The notes: generated by a model from the sequence alone, not told the origin. DNA of 64,000 nt from an uncultured Rhodospirillaceae bacterium (GCA_945952105.1 CAMFGZ010000025.1:1-64000); one strand, 5' to 3'; counted from the first letter of the stretch, positions 25,855-35,301 are shown. Numbers and translations are program-made.

Positions 25855-25876
25855 GGCGCGCAACGAGTTGCGCGCC
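25855..25876. repeat. Short GC palindrome
   Basis: GGCGCGCAAC (25855-25864) and GTTGCGCGCC (25867-25876) are perfect inverses with a 2-nt centre. It abuts the stop codon of the minus-strand SDR gene and resembles the palindromes at 18607-18673 and 29299-29316. Confidence 0.75.
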
Positions 25877-26635
25877 TTAAATCATATACCCACCACCCGA
25901 CGCATCGAGCATCGCACCGGTGATGAACGACGACTCGTCCGACAGCAGCCACAGCACCGCTTCGGCGATCTCCGCCGACTTGCCGACGCGGCCCATCGGA
26001 ATCGACTTCTCGATGTTGGCGCGGAACGCCGGATCGTTCAGCCGTCCCTCGGTCATCTCGGTCAGCACCATGCCCGGCCGCAGCGAATTCACGCGGATGC
26101 CCTCGGCCGCGACCTCGCGGGCGAAGCCCTTGGTGAAGGCGTCGACCGCGCCCTTGCTGGCGGCATAGGCCGAGGAGCCGAGGCGCCCGCCCAGCGTCGC
26201 TGCCATCGACGAGACGTTGACGATCGCACCGCCCTTGCCGCCGCGCCGCGTCGACATGCGCCGGGCCGCCTCGCGGCAGCACAGCATCAGGCCGGTGACG
26301 TTGGTCGCGAACAGGTTGGCCAGCACCGTGGCATCGTACTCGTCGACCCGGCCGCGTTTTCCGTTGGTGCCGGCGCTGTTCACCAGATGGGTGATCGGCC
26401 CCAGCGCCTTCTCGGTTTCCTCGAACAGCCGCACGATGTCGGCTTCCCTTGCCATGTCGCCGGGCAGGGCGATCGCCTTGCCGCCCTTGGCGTCGATGTC
26501 GGCAACCACGGCCTTGGCCTGCGTGTCGCGCGTTCGGTAGTTGATCGCGATGTTGTAGCCGCGCGTCGCGGCCTGGCGGGCGGTCTCGGCGCCGATGCCC
26601 GAGGCCCCGCCGGTGATCAGGAGGGTTTTGCTCAT
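25877..26635 (-). CDS. SDR family oxidoreductase
   Basis: A 252-residue short-chain dehydrogenase/reductase. The N-terminal cofactor motif TGGASGIGAE (residues about 7-16) and the catalytic Ser plus YAASK (about 156-160) are present, with NSAGTNGK in the NAG position. Related proteins act on 3-oxoacyl or sugar/alcohol substrates; the real substrate is unknown. The start MSKTLLITGG was chosen because the longer open frame upstream has no SDR similarity. Divergent from the alcohol dehydrogenase gene by 43 bp. Confidence 0.9.
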   Translation of the reverse strand: MSKTLLITGGASGIGAETARQAATRGYNIAINYRTRDTQAKAVVADIDAKGGKAIALPGDMAREADIVRLFEETEKALGPITHLVNSAGTNGKRGRVDEYDATVLANLFATNVTGLMLCCREAARRMSTRRGGKGGAIVNVSSMAATLGGRLGSSAYAASKGAVDAFTKGFAREVAAEGIRVNSLRPGMVLTEMTEGRLNDPAFRANIEKSIPMGRVGKSAEIAEAVLWLLSDESSFITGAMLDASGGGYMI

Positions 26636-26678
26636 GGCCCGATGATATAGTGTCGGCAACGCTTCGGGAGGAAAAAGC

Positions 26679-27779
26679 ATGAAGGCCGCCGTTCTGTTCA
26701 AGCCCAACGAGCCGTTGCAGGTCGTCGAGTGCGAACTCGACCCGCCCAGGGCGCAGGAAGTGCGCGTGAAGATGAAGGCGTCGGGCGTCTGCCAGAGCGA
26801 CTGGCACATCATGAACGGCGACTGGCCCTCGCCGATGCCGATCGTGCCGGGTCACGAGGCGGCCGGCGAGATCCTCGAATGCGGTCCGGGCGTCACCACG
26901 GTGAAGCCGGGCGACCATGTGATCTTCTCGTTCCGTCCCCATTGCGGCCGTTGCCGCTACTGCACTCAGGGCCGCACGGTGCTGTGCATCGGCCGCGCCT
27001 CGGTGCCGCCGGGCGCGCAGCATGACGGCACGTTGCGTCTGAAGCACAAGGGGGCGGGCATCAACCAGATGGCCCGCATCGGCACTTTCTCGGAAGAAGT
27101 CGTGGTGCCGGAGGAGATGGTCGTGCCGATCCGCAAGGACATGCCGTGGGCACAGGCCGCGCTCGTCGGCTGCTGCGTGGCGACCGGCGTGGGTGCGGTG
27201 ACGCGCCATGCGAAGATCGAGGCCGGCTCGACCGTGCTGGTGATCGGCTGCGGCGGCGTCGGCCTCAATGCCGTGCAGGGCGCGATGCTCTCCGGTGCCA
27301 GCAAGATCATCGCGGCCGACATCCTCGACAACAAGCTCGAGATGGCGAAGACGTTTGGCGCCACGCACACGATCAACACCGCGACCGACAACGATCCGGC
27401 GAAGAAGGTGAAGGAGATCACCGGCGGCCTGGGCGTCGACTATTCGTTCGACGCGGTGTCGATCGGGCCGACGCAGGCCCTGGCCTTCGACGCGCTGGCG
27501 CCGGGTGGGCACGGCGTCGCCGTCGGCGTCCCTGCGGCGACGGCGCGGGCGCAGTATTCGCCGATGATGATGGTGTTCGGCGAGAAGACGATGAGCGGCA
27601 CCTTCTACGGCTCGGTGAGGCCCGACCTCGATTTCCCGGTGCTGGTCGACCACTACATGAACAAGCGGCTGAACATCGACGGCCTGATCAGCCGCACCTA
27701 CAGGCTCGAAGAGATCAACGAGGGCTTCAAGCGCATGATGGCGGGCGAGGTCGCGCGCGGCGTCGTGGTCTTCGACTAG
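26679..27779 (+). CDS. Zinc-dependent alcohol dehydrogenase, class III-like
   Basis: A 366-residue medium-chain dehydrogenase. Catalytic zinc ligands are Cys near 37 (SGVCQSDWH), His in PGHEAAGE and Cys in VGCCVATG; the structural zinc site is PHCGRCRYCTQGRTVLC (about residues 88-104). The NAD-binding motif is VIGCGGVGLNAVQGA. The overall pattern is of the class III (formaldehyde/S-hydroxymethyl-glutathione) lineage, but the substrate is not provable from sequence. An acyl-CoA dehydrogenase follows after 16 bp, suggesting a shared catabolic operon. Confidence 0.9.
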   Translation: MKAAVLFKPNEPLQVVECELDPPRAQEVRVKMKASGVCQSDWHIMNGDWPSPMPIVPGHEAAGEILECGPGVTTVKPGDHVIFSFRPHCGRCRYCTQGRTVLCIGRASVPPGAQHDGTLRLKHKGAGINQMARIGTFSEEVVVPEEMVVPIRKDMPWAQAALVGCCVATGVGAVTRHAKIEAGSTVLVIGCGGVGLNAVQGAMLSGASKIIAADILDNKLEMAKTFGATHTINTATDNDPAKKVKEITGGLGVDYSFDAVSIGPTQALAFDALAPGGHGVAVGVPAATARAQYSPMMMVFGEKTMSGTFYGSVRPDLDFPVLVDHYMNKRLNIDGLISRTYRLEEINEGFKRMMAGEVARGVVVFD

Positions 27780-27795
27780 CCCTGATCTCAAGCAA

Positions 27796-28947
27796 ATGGC
27801 TACCCTCGACGAATTCGGCCTGACCGACGAACAGGTCCTGATCCGGCGCAACGTCGCGGAGCTGTTGGCCCGCGTGCTGCCGCCGGAAGACATCCGCAAG
27901 CTCGACGACGAGTCGGCCTTTCCGCACGCGGCCTTCGATGCGCTGGCGGCGGCGGGCTACATGGCGCTGCCGTATGATCCCGCCTATGGCGGCATGGGTG
28001 GCAGCCGCAAGGATCTCGTCGTGCTGGTCGAGGCGCTGGCGCGTCACTACAGCGGCGCCTCCTCGCTCTATCTGCCGACCGTCGTCTATGGTGGCATGCA
28101 CCTGCAGCTCACGGCAGGCGAACATCTGCGGCGGCGCTACCTGCCGGAGATCTGCGCCGGAAAGCTCAAGTCGGCCTTCGCGCTGTCGGAACCCGACACG
28201 GGATCGGATGCGTCGGGCATCAAGACGCGCGCGGTGCGCGACGGCAACGGCTATCGGATCACGGGCCAGAAGCTCTACATCAGTGCAGCCCACGTCGCGG
28301 ACTATCTGATGGTGGTCGCCAAGACCGACAGCGAGGCGCGGCACAAGGGTGTGACGCTCTTCTGGGTCGATGCACGTGCGGCCGGTCTCACGATGCAGCC
28401 GTTGCCGACGCTCGGCCGTCGCACCACGCATGCCAACGAGATCTTCTTCGACGGCGTCTTCGTGCCGGCCGATCATGTGATCGGCGAGGAGAATCGCGGC
28501 TGGTCTGGTTTGATGAAGGGGCTGAACCTCGAGCGCCTGTGCCTCGCCGCGCAAGCCTGCGGCAACATGCATTTCGCCATCGAGTACGCCAAGCGCTTCG
28601 CGCAGGAGCGCATCCAGTTCGGCCAGCCGATCTCGAAGTTCCAGGCGATCCAGCACAAGTTCGCCGACATGCGAATCCTGCTGCGCACGACGCAGGCGCT
28701 GACCTATCGCCTCGCCGACATGCTCGATGCCGGCCTCGATCCCGTCGAGGAGACGGCGATCGCCAAGATCCAGGGCACCGACGGCGAATTCAAATGCGCC
28801 CATCTCGCCATGGAGATCATGGGCGGCGCCGGCTACACGATGGCGCACGACATCCAGCGCCTGTTCCGCGACGTGCGGGTCGGCTCGATCGGCGGCGGCA
28901 CCAACGACATCCAGCGCAACACCATCGCCAAGATGATGGGCCTCTAG
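27796..28947 (+). CDS. Acyl-CoA dehydrogenase
   Basis: A 383-residue FAD flavoprotein of the acyl-CoA dehydrogenase fold. FAD-binding segments AFALSEPDTGSDASGIKT and the C-terminal RVGSIGGGTNDIQRN are present. The usual catalytic Glu of the YEGTxEI motif is replaced by Gly; instead Glu occurs in GLNLERLCLA (about residue 243), the position used by isovaleryl-CoA dehydrogenase. This suggests a branched-chain or IVD-like substrate. The stop shares a base with the GTG of the next small gene. Confidence 0.9.
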   Translation: MATLDEFGLTDEQVLIRRNVAELLARVLPPEDIRKLDDESAFPHAAFDALAAAGYMALPYDPAYGGMGGSRKDLVVLVEALARHYSGASSLYLPTVVYGGMHLQLTAGEHLRRRYLPEICAGKLKSAFALSEPDTGSDASGIKTRAVRDGNGYRITGQKLYISAAHVADYLMVVAKTDSEARHKGVTLFWVDARAAGLTMQPLPTLGRRTTHANEIFFDGVFVPADHVIGEENRGWSGLMKGLNLERLCLAAQACGNMHFAIEYAKRFAQERIQFGQPISKFQAIQHKFADMRILLRTTQALTYRLADMLDAGLDPVEETAIAKIQGTDGEFKCAHLAMEIMGGAGYTMAHDIQRLFRDVRVGSIGGGTNDIQRNTIAKMMGL

Positions 28948-29285
28948 TGCGCAAGATCGGCGACGCGTCGTTCTTTCGCATCGTCGATCGCCTGCTCGAT
29001 CCCGGAACGACGCGCGCGCTGAGGACGTCGTGGAGCATCGACGGCGTCGACTGGCAGCGCGAGCGGCACAGCTACGCGGGTACGAGCCACGGCTTCACCG
29101 TCGAGGTGACGACCGGCCGAGCTACCGGTGCCGCGCCCTGGACGATGCTCGTCGTGAAGGAATACTGGCGCTCGGGCCGAGGCGAGGAGCTGAAGTCCCA
29201 TCAATGGGCGCATGTCGAGGCAGGCCGCCGCGCCGATGTCGTGGCGTGGCTTGAGCGGCAGGAGCGGCGTCTGGCCGGACCTTGA
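28947..29285 (+). CDS. Small hypothetical protein
   Basis: A 112-residue protein starting at a GTG that shares one base with the acyl-CoA dehydrogenase stop (TAGTG), so it is likely translated by coupling. It has no signal peptide or membrane segment; features include SFFRIVDRLLDPGTT, a TMLVVKEYWRSG strand and a C-terminal amphipathic helix (VVAWLERQERRL). I recognise no domain. Coding potential rests on operon position and good codon use. Confidence 0.6.
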   Translation: MRKIGDASFFRIVDRLLDPGTTRALRTSWSIDGVDWQRERHSYAGTSHGFTVEVTTGRATGAAPWTMLVVKEYWRSGRGEELKSHQWAHVEAGRRADVVAWLERQERRLAGP

Positions 29286-29298
29286 AGCGCAAGTAGTG

Positions 29299-29316
29299 CG
29301 CGACTTTTCAGTCGCG
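29299..29316. repeat. Short palindrome upstream of mreB
   Basis: CGCGACT (29299-29305) and AGTCGCG (29310-29316) form a 7-bp stem with a 4-nt loop. The 192-bp gap to mreB otherwise shows no gene; an mreB promoter must lie here but no convincing -35/-10 pair stands out. Confidence 0.55.
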
Positions 29317-29477
29317 ACGAATCGCTGACGAGCACAAACGGTGACCATGGGTGCGGCCGTTTGAATCGCCTTGCGAGCCTTGCCTTGCCGGTCTAAACCC
29401 GGTCGCACCTTGGGCGCCGGACCTTGGAATGGCGCCAATAAATCAAGATTTCGCCGTAATTACAGAGACTTAACTCA

Positions 29478-30518
29478 ATGCTGTCGCGCGTCATCGGGCT
29501 ATTTTCGGCGGACATGGGCATCGACCTCGGTACGGCCAACACGCTGGTCTACGTGAAGGGTCGGGGCATCGTTCTCAACGAACCGTCCGTCGTGGCCCTG
29601 ACCACGCAGAGCGGCAAGCGTCAGGTCCTCGCCGTCGGCGAAGAGGCCAAGATGATGCTGGGCCGTACGCCCGGCAACATCCAGGCGATCCGACCGCTGC
29701 GCGACGGCGTCATCGCCGACTTCGAAGTCGCCGAGGCGATGATCAAGCACTTCATCTCGAAGGTGCACAATCGCCGCAGCTTCGCCCATCCGCAGATCGT
29801 GGTCTGCGTGCCCTCCGGCTCAACCGCGGTCGAGCGCCGCGCCATCCAGGAATCGGCCGAAAGCGCCGGCGCCCGCAAGGTCTGGCTGATCGAGGAGCCG
29901 ATGGCGGCGGCGATCGGCGCCGGGCTGCCGGTGACCGAGCCGACCGGCTCGATGGTCGTCGACATCGGCGGCGGCACCACCGAGGTGGCCGTGCTGTCGC
30001 TCGGTGGCATCGTCTATCCGCGCTCGGTGCGCGTCGGCGGCGACAAGATGGACGAGGCGATCATCGCCTACATCCGCCGCAACCATAATCTCCTGGTCGG
30101 CGAGAGCTCGGCCGAGCGCATCAAAAAGACCATCGCCTCCGCCTGCCCGCCGGACGACGGCGAGGGCCGCACGATGGAGATCAAGGGGCGCGACCTGATG
30201 AACGGCGTCCCGAAGGAGCTGGTCATCACGGAGCGGCAGATCGCCGAGAGCCTTCAGGAGCCGGTGAGCGCCATCGTCGAGGCCGTGAAGGTCGCGCTGG
30301 AGAACACCGCGCCGGAACTGGCCGCCGACATCGTCGACAAGGGCATCGTGCTCACGGGCGGCGGCGCGCTGCTCGCGAACATGGACACCGTGCTGCGCCA
30401 GGCGACCGGCCTGCCGGTCTCCGTGGCCGAGGATCCGCTGCTCTGCGTGGCGCTTGGCACGGGCCATGCTGTCGAGAACATCGTGCGACTTCGCGGCGTC
30501 CTTTCTTCGATGTACTAA
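29478..30518 (+). CDS. mreB: Rod shape-determining protein MreB
   Basis: A 346-residue bacterial actin that polymerises under the membrane and guides lateral wall synthesis. Phosphate-1 motif MGIDLGTANTLVYVKG (about residues 13-28), phosphate-2 motif VVDIGGGTTEVAVLSLGGIV and adenosine motif VLTGGGALLANMD are all present. The N-terminal LFSADMGIDLG is the normal start. It is the first gene of mreB-mreC-mreD-mrdA-rodA. Confidence 0.97.
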   Translation: MLSRVIGLFSADMGIDLGTANTLVYVKGRGIVLNEPSVVALTTQSGKRQVLAVGEEAKMMLGRTPGNIQAIRPLRDGVIADFEVAEAMIKHFISKVHNRRSFAHPQIVVCVPSGSTAVERRAIQESAESAGARKVWLIEEPMAAAIGAGLPVTEPTGSMVVDIGGGTTEVAVLSLGGIVYPRSVRVGGDKMDEAIIAYIRRNHNLLVGESSAERIKKTIASACPPDDGEGRTMEIKGRDLMNGVPKELVITERQIAESLQEPVSAIVEAVKVALENTAPELAADIVDKGIVLTGGGALLANMDTVLRQATGLPVSVAEDPLLCVALGTGHAVENIVRLRGVLSSMY

Positions 30519-30559
30519 CAGGCCGCGCCGCCGCCCGCTTGGGTTAGAATGGGCAGGAA

Positions 30560-31459
30560 ATGGCGATTCGGGACGACTTCGAGGTAGTCGCGGGCCAGGT
30601 GCGCACGGTCGTGCAGCGCTTCGCCCTCGGCCTGCTCGTGATCGCCGCCTTCGGGATCATGCTGGTCGGCAAGGCCGATACCGTCCTCGTCGAACATGCC
30701 CGCGTGCTGGCGCTCGACGTCGCGAGCCCGGTCCTGGAGGCCATCGCCCGGCCGGCCGCCTATGCCAACCGCGCCATCGCCGATCTTCGCGAATTCGCCT
30801 CGCTGCGCGAAGAGAATGCCCGCCTGCGCGAGGAGAACGCCCGGCTGCTCGCCTGGCAGACCGCCGCGCGACGGCTCGAGAACGAGAATGAGGGCCTGCG
30901 CAGCCTGGCCAAGTTCCGCGAGGGGCCCGAGGCTTCCTTCATCACCGCCCGCCTGGTGGGCGACAGCGTCAGCGCCTATATGCGCGGCGCCCTGCTCAAT
31001 GTGGGCCGTCGGGTCGGCGTGGCGCCAGGCCAGGCGGTCGTGACCGGCGAGGGTCTGGCCGGGCGCATCGCCGAAGTGGGCGAGAACAGCTCGCGCGTCC
31101 TGTTCGTGACCGACGTCAACTCGCGCCTGCCGGTGCTGATCGAGCGTACGCGCGAACGGGCCATCCTGGCCGGCGACAATTCCCCCCGCCTTCGCCTTAC
31201 GCTGGTACAGGGCGTCGCAGGCGTACAGGCCGGCGACCGCATCGTGACCTCGGGCCATGGCGGCAGCTTTCCGGTCGGCATCCCCGTCGGCGAGGTGGTC
31301 GAGAGCAGCGAGGGCAGCGTCCGCGTGCGGCCGTTCACCGATTTCTCCCGCCTCGAATTCGTGCGGGTGGTCGATTACGGCGTGACGGGGCTGGTCGGCG
31401 CCGGCGCCCCGACGGCGCCGCCCGCGCCGCCGGGCGGCACCGCCGTGCGGTCTCGCTGA
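30560..31459 (+). CDS. mreC: Rod shape-determining protein MreC
   Basis: A 299-residue elongasome protein with an N-terminal membrane segment (FALGLLVIAAFGIMLVG, about residues 20-36), a Glu/Leu-rich periplasmic coiled coil (LREENARLREENARLL, near 80-95) and two beta-barrel domains. It links MreB and PBP2. The C-terminal Ala/Pro tail is typical of alphaproteobacteria. It lies 41 bp after mreB and 1 bp before mreD. Confidence 0.94.
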   Translation: MAIRDDFEVVAGQVRTVVQRFALGLLVIAAFGIMLVGKADTVLVEHARVLALDVASPVLEAIARPAAYANRAIADLREFASLREENARLREENARLLAWQTAARRLENENEGLRSLAKFREGPEASFITARLVGDSVSAYMRGALLNVGRRVGVAPGQAVVTGEGLAGRIAEVGENSSRVLFVTDVNSRLPVLIERTRERAILAGDNSPRLRLTLVQGVAGVQAGDRIVTSGHGGSFPVGIPVGEVVESSEGSVRVRPFTDFSRLEFVRVVDYGVTGLVGAGAPTAPPAPPGGTAVRSR

Positions 31460-31460
31460 C

Positions 31461-32033
31461 ATGCGCGTCGACGGCACCCTGGCCGTGCTCGACCGTTGGG
31501 GGCGCGCCGCGCTTCCGGGCACGGTCCTGTTGTTCTTCGTGCTGCTGACCCTGGCGCCGCTGCGCGCGCCTTACCTGTCGGACACGCTGCCGCTCCTGCC
31601 GGTGCTGGTCGTCTTCCAGTTCAGCCTGGCGACGCCCGAGCGGCTGCCCGGTCCGCTGCTCCTCGCCATGGGCGTCCTGCTCGACCTGCTGCTGGGCGGG
31701 CCGGGGGCGCCGGTCGGGGTGAGCGCGCTGGGCTTCGTGCTGGTCCGCGCAGCCGTCATGAACAATCGCCGATACCTCGTGGGCGTGCCGTTTCTGTTCC
31801 AGTGGATCGGCTTCTGCATCCTGTGCTGGGGCTTCGTGGCGCTGGTCTGGGCCTTCACCACTTTGTGGACCTGGGCGCCCATCGATCCGGTGCCGGCGAT
31901 GTTGCAGTATATCGTGGTGATCGTGATCTACCCGCTGCTGGCCCCGCTGCTCGCGCGCGTGCGCGCCCGCGACCCGCTCAACATCCCCGAGCTGGGGCGT
32001 GGTGGCGCACGGCCGGGCGAGACAACGCCATGA
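31461..32033 (+). CDS. mreD: Rod shape-determining protein MreD
   Basis: A 190-residue integral membrane protein with about five hydrophobic segments (for example PGTVLLFFVLLTLAPL, LPGPLLLAMGVLLDLLLGG, FLFQWIGFCILCWGFVALVW and MLQYIVVIVIYPLLAPLLAR) and the conserved LLDLLLGGP loop. It completes the MreBCD complex. The stop overlaps the mrdA start as ATGA. Confidence 0.93.
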   Translation: MRVDGTLAVLDRWGRAALPGTVLLFFVLLTLAPLRAPYLSDTLPLLPVLVVFQFSLATPERLPGPLLLAMGVLLDLLLGGPGAPVGVSALGFVLVRAAVMNNRRYLVGVPFLFQWIGFCILCWGFVALVWAFTTLWTWAPIDPVPAMLQYIVVIVIYPLLAPLLARVRARDPLNIPELGRGGARPGETTP

Positions 32034-33925
32034 AGCATTTCCGCAAAGGAGACGGCGAACGCAGCGGGTTGTTCACGCGCCGGGCGCTGGTGCTCGGCGG
32101 GGCGCAGGCGGTGCTGATGACCGCGCTTGCCGGGCGCCTCTACCAGCTGCAGGTCGTAGAGACCGATCGCTTCGCCACGATGGCGGAAGAGAACCGCATC
32201 AACATGCGGCTGCTGGCGCCGTCTCGCGGGCAGATCTTCGATCGCAGCGGCGTGCCGCTCGCCGTCAATCGCAACAATTTCCGCGCCATGGCGACCTCGG
32301 ATCGCGGCCGCGGCGCGGATCTGCTGGTCGAGCGCCTCGACCAGATCTTCAGCCTGGGCGAGGCCGAGAAGGTCCGCCTGCTGCGCGAACTGCGCCGCAG
32401 CCGCAACGCGCAGCCCATCGTGGTGCGCGAGAACCTCGGCTGGGAGGAAGTGGCGCGCCTCGAGTTCAACGCGCCCGATCTGCCGGGGGTGTTCATCGAT
32501 CTCGGCCAGAGCCGCGACTATCCCGAAGGCGACCTGATGAGCCACATCGTGGGCTACACCGGCCGCGTCGCCGACGAAGATCTCGCCGGCCGCGACGATC
32601 CGGTGCTGCAGCTCGCGACCATGCGGTTCGGCAAGAAGGGCGTAGAGCGCTCGCTGGAAGACGATCTGCGCGGCCGCGCCGGCGCCGTCCAGGTGGAGGT
32701 CAACGCCGTGGGGCGGGTCGTGCGCGAGCTCGACCGAACGGAGGGCCAGCCCGGCTCCAACGCCCTGCTGACCATCGATCTCGACATCCAGCGCTTCGCC
32801 GCCGAGAAGATGAAGGAGCACCAGAGCGGCTCGGTCGTCGTGCTCGACGTCGTCACCGGCGACGTGGTCGCCATGGTCTCGACTCCCGGCTTCGATCCCT
32901 CGACCTTCGCGCGCGGCATCACCCAGACCGAATGGCGCGAGCTGCTCGACAATCCCGAGCGGCCCTTGCACAACAAGGCGATCGCCGGTGTCTATCCGCC
33001 GGGCTCGACCTACAAGATGGTGACGGCGCTGGCCGCGCTCGAGGCCAAGGTGATCGACCCGTGGACCCGGCTGCCGTGCGCGGGCTTCCTCGAGCTCGGC
33101 AGCATCAAGTTCCATTGCTGGCTGAAGGGCGGCCACGGCTCGACCAACGTGACCGAGGCCATCGCCTGTTCGTGCGACTGCTTCTTCTACGAGGCGGCGC
33201 GCCGCGCCGGCATCGACCGGGTGAGCGACATGGCCCAGCGGCTGGGCTTCGGCAAGGTGAGCGAACTCGGCCTGCCGGGTGAGTCGCCCGCCAACCAGCC
33301 GACCCGCGCCTGGAAGCAGGAGAAGCTCGGCAAGCCGTGGCAGCACGGCGACACGTTCAACCTCGGCATCGGCCAGGGCTACATGACGGCGACGCCGCTG
33401 CAGCTCGCGATCATGACGGCGCGCATCGCCAATGGCGGCTACGAGGTGCAGCCCAACCTGCTGCTGGCCAAGGCCACGCCGCGCGAGGAGCTGGCGCCTC
33501 CGCCGGTCCGCACCAAGCCCACGGCGCCTTCGCTGCGGCTCAACCCGCAGCATCTCGCGATCGTCCGCCAGGGCATGTCGGACGTGGTCAACGGCAGCCT
33601 CGGCACGGCCAGCGCGCTGCGCGTCAAGCAGCCCGAATTCACATTCGCCGGCAAGACCGGCACCGCGCAGGTCAAGCGCATCACCGAGCGCGAGCGCGAG
33701 ATGGGCATCACCCAGGCCTCGCTGCCCTGGCACCTGCGCCATCACGCGTTGTTCGTCTGCTACGGCCCGGTCGACAATCCGCGCTATGCCTGCGCCGTCA
33801 TCGTCGAGCACGGGCAGGCCGGCGGCGCCACCGCGGGGCCGATCGGGCGGGACGTGCTGGTCGAGACGATGAAGCGCGATCCGTCGCGCCGTACCGACCG
33901 CTTCAAGAAGATGGCCTCGCGATGA
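32030..33925 (+). CDS. mrdA: Penicillin-binding protein 2
   Basis: A 631-residue class B transpeptidase for lateral cell-wall growth. One N-terminal membrane anchor (about residues 18-40), a dimerisation domain with the LLAPSRGQIFDRSG motif, then the transpeptidase domain with Ser326 in GSTYK (SxxK), an SCD motif (CSCDCFF), and KTGTAQV. The C-terminus continues through WFVxY-like HHALFVCYGPV. Start and stop overlap mreD and rodA by four bases each, so all three are tightly coupled. Confidence 0.96.
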   Translation: MKHFRKGDGERSGLFTRRALVLGGAQAVLMTALAGRLYQLQVVETDRFATMAEENRINMRLLAPSRGQIFDRSGVPLAVNRNNFRAMATSDRGRGADLLVERLDQIFSLGEAEKVRLLRELRRSRNAQPIVVRENLGWEEVARLEFNAPDLPGVFIDLGQSRDYPEGDLMSHIVGYTGRVADEDLAGRDDPVLQLATMRFGKKGVERSLEDDLRGRAGAVQVEVNAVGRVVRELDRTEGQPGSNALLTIDLDIQRFAAEKMKEHQSGSVVVLDVVTGDVVAMVSTPGFDPSTFARGITQTEWRELLDNPERPLHNKAIAGVYPPGSTYKMVTALAALEAKVIDPWTRLPCAGFLELGSIKFHCWLKGGHGSTNVTEAIACSCDCFFYEAARRAGIDRVSDMAQRLGFGKVSELGLPGESPANQPTRAWKQEKLGKPWQHGDTFNLGIGQGYMTATPLQLAIMTARIANGGYEVQPNLLLAKATPREELAPPPVRTKPTAPSLRLNPQHLAIVRQGMSDVVNGSLGTASALRVKQPEFTFAGKTGTAQVKRITEREREMGITQASLPWHLRHHALFVCYGPVDNPRYACAVIVEHGQAGGATAGPIGRDVLVETMKRDPSRRTDRFKKMASR

Positions 33926-35076
33926 GCCTCGCCGCCATGGGCAGCAGCACGGCGCTCGACGCGCCGTCACCGGTCGGTTTCGCCGAGAAGATCTGGCGCA
34001 TCAATTGGGGCCTCGTGCTGGTGCTGACGGCGATCGCCGGCGTGGGCGTACTGGCGCTCTACTCGGCGGCCGGCGGCCGGTTCGAGCCGTGGGCCGCGCG
34101 CCATGCGGTGCGCTACGGCTCGGCCTTCATCCTGATGCTGGTGGTGGCCCTGGTTCATCCCAAGGTCTGGCTGACGCTTGCCTGGCCGATCTACATCTTG
34201 TCGGTGCTGATGCTGGTGGCGGTCGACGTCATCGGCAAGATCGGCATGGGCGCGCAGCGCTGGCTGGTGATCGGGCCGATGCAGATCCAGCCGTCGGAGA
34301 TCGCCAAGGTTGCGGTGATCCTGGTGATCGCGCGCTACTATCACGGCCTGCGGCGCGAGCAGGCCTCGCAGTTCCTCTATACCCTGCCGCCGTTGATCAT
34401 GATCCTGGTGGTCGTCGGCCTGGTCATGGTCCAGCCCGATCTCGGCACCGCGATGATGGTGCTGATGGGCGGCGGCGCACTCCTGTTCGTGGCCGGGGTG
34501 CGCCTCTGGATGTTCCTGGCGGCCGGCGTCAGCGCCGTGGCCTGCCTGCCGATCGCCTGGTCCCTGATGCACGAGTACCAGAAGAAGCGCGTGCTCACCT
34601 TCCTCGATCCCGACCGCGACCCGCTGGGCGCCGGCTATCACATCACCCAGTCGAAGATCGCCATCGGCTCGGGCGGCATGTTCGGCAAGGGGTTCCTGAA
34701 GGGTACGCAATCCTCGCTCAACTTCCTTCCCGAGAAGCAGACCGATTTCATCTTCACGACCTTCGTGGAGGAATGGGGCATGGCGGGCGCCCTGGTACTG
34801 CTCGGCCTGTTTTCCCTGGTCGTGCTCTGGGGCTTTTCCATCGCCTTCCGCAGCCAGCACCATTTCGGCCGCCTGCTGGCGCTCGGCGTCACCTCCATGA
34901 TGTTCCTTTACGTGTTCATCAACACCGCCATGGTGATGGGCATGCTGCCCGTGGTCGGTGTCCCTCTGCCGCTGGTCAGCAATGGCGGCACCGCGCTCCT
35001 GTCGGTAATGTTCGCCTGCGGCCTGCTGATCGGGGTGAATGTCTATCGCGACGCCCAGCTCCCCCGTACCCGATAA
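33922..35076 (+). CDS. rodA: RodA, SEDS peptidoglycan glycosyltransferase
   Basis: A 384-residue polytopic membrane enzyme (about ten hydrophobic segments) that polymerises lipid II with PBP2 in the elongasome. SEDS signatures include QPSEIAKVAVILVIARY, VMVQPDLGTAMM, the long loop with LNFLPEKQTDFIFTTFVEEWG (catalytic-type Asp in the loop) and GVPLPLVSNGGTAL near the C-terminus. It is the last gene of the operon. Confidence 0.96.
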   Translation: MSLAAMGSSTALDAPSPVGFAEKIWRINWGLVLVLTAIAGVGVLALYSAAGGRFEPWAARHAVRYGSAFILMLVVALVHPKVWLTLAWPIYILSVLMLVAVDVIGKIGMGAQRWLVIGPMQIQPSEIAKVAVILVIARYYHGLRREQASQFLYTLPPLIMILVVVGLVMVQPDLGTAMMVLMGGGALLFVAGVRLWMFLAAGVSAVACLPIAWSLMHEYQKKRVLTFLDPDRDPLGAGYHITQSKIAIGSGGMFGKGFLKGTQSSLNFLPEKQTDFIFTTFVEEWGMAGALVLLGLFSLVVLWGFSIAFRSQHHFGRLLALGVTSMMFLYVFINTAMVMGMLPVVGVPLPLVSNGGTALLSVMFACGLLIGVNVYRDAQLPRTR

Positions 35077-35174
35077 GCTGGCCTGCAAAATTTCCTTTGA
35101 AACAGGCTATCGACAAGGCGGAACAGCCTTGGTATAGCCGCCGCCTTCCGGGCAATGACCCCGCCAAGCAGTGG

Positions 35175-35250
35175 GGGCGCATAGCTCAGTTGGTAGAGCA
35201 GCTGACTCTTAATCAGCTTGTCCCAGGTTCGAGCCCTGGTGCGCCCACCA
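35175..35250 (+). tRNA. tRNA-Lys (CTT)
   Basis: A 76-nt cloverleaf with encoded CCA. Acceptor stem GGGCGCA/TGCGCCC, D-arm AGCTCAGTTGGTAGAGCA, anticodon stem GCTGA/TCAGC with loop CTCTTAA (anticodon CTT, reads AAG), and T-arm CCAGGTTCGAGCCCTGG. It lies 98 bp downstream of rodA. Confidence 0.98.
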
Positions 35251-35301
35251 ATGCCCGCAAGCACTTGGCAGATCGTTCCACAGGAACATGAGCGGTACGA
35301 A

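Noticed and set aside
29341..29477. Sigma-70 promoter for mreB
   Set aside because: Several TTG-like hexamers occur, but none has a convincing -10 box at 16-18 bp, so no site is called.
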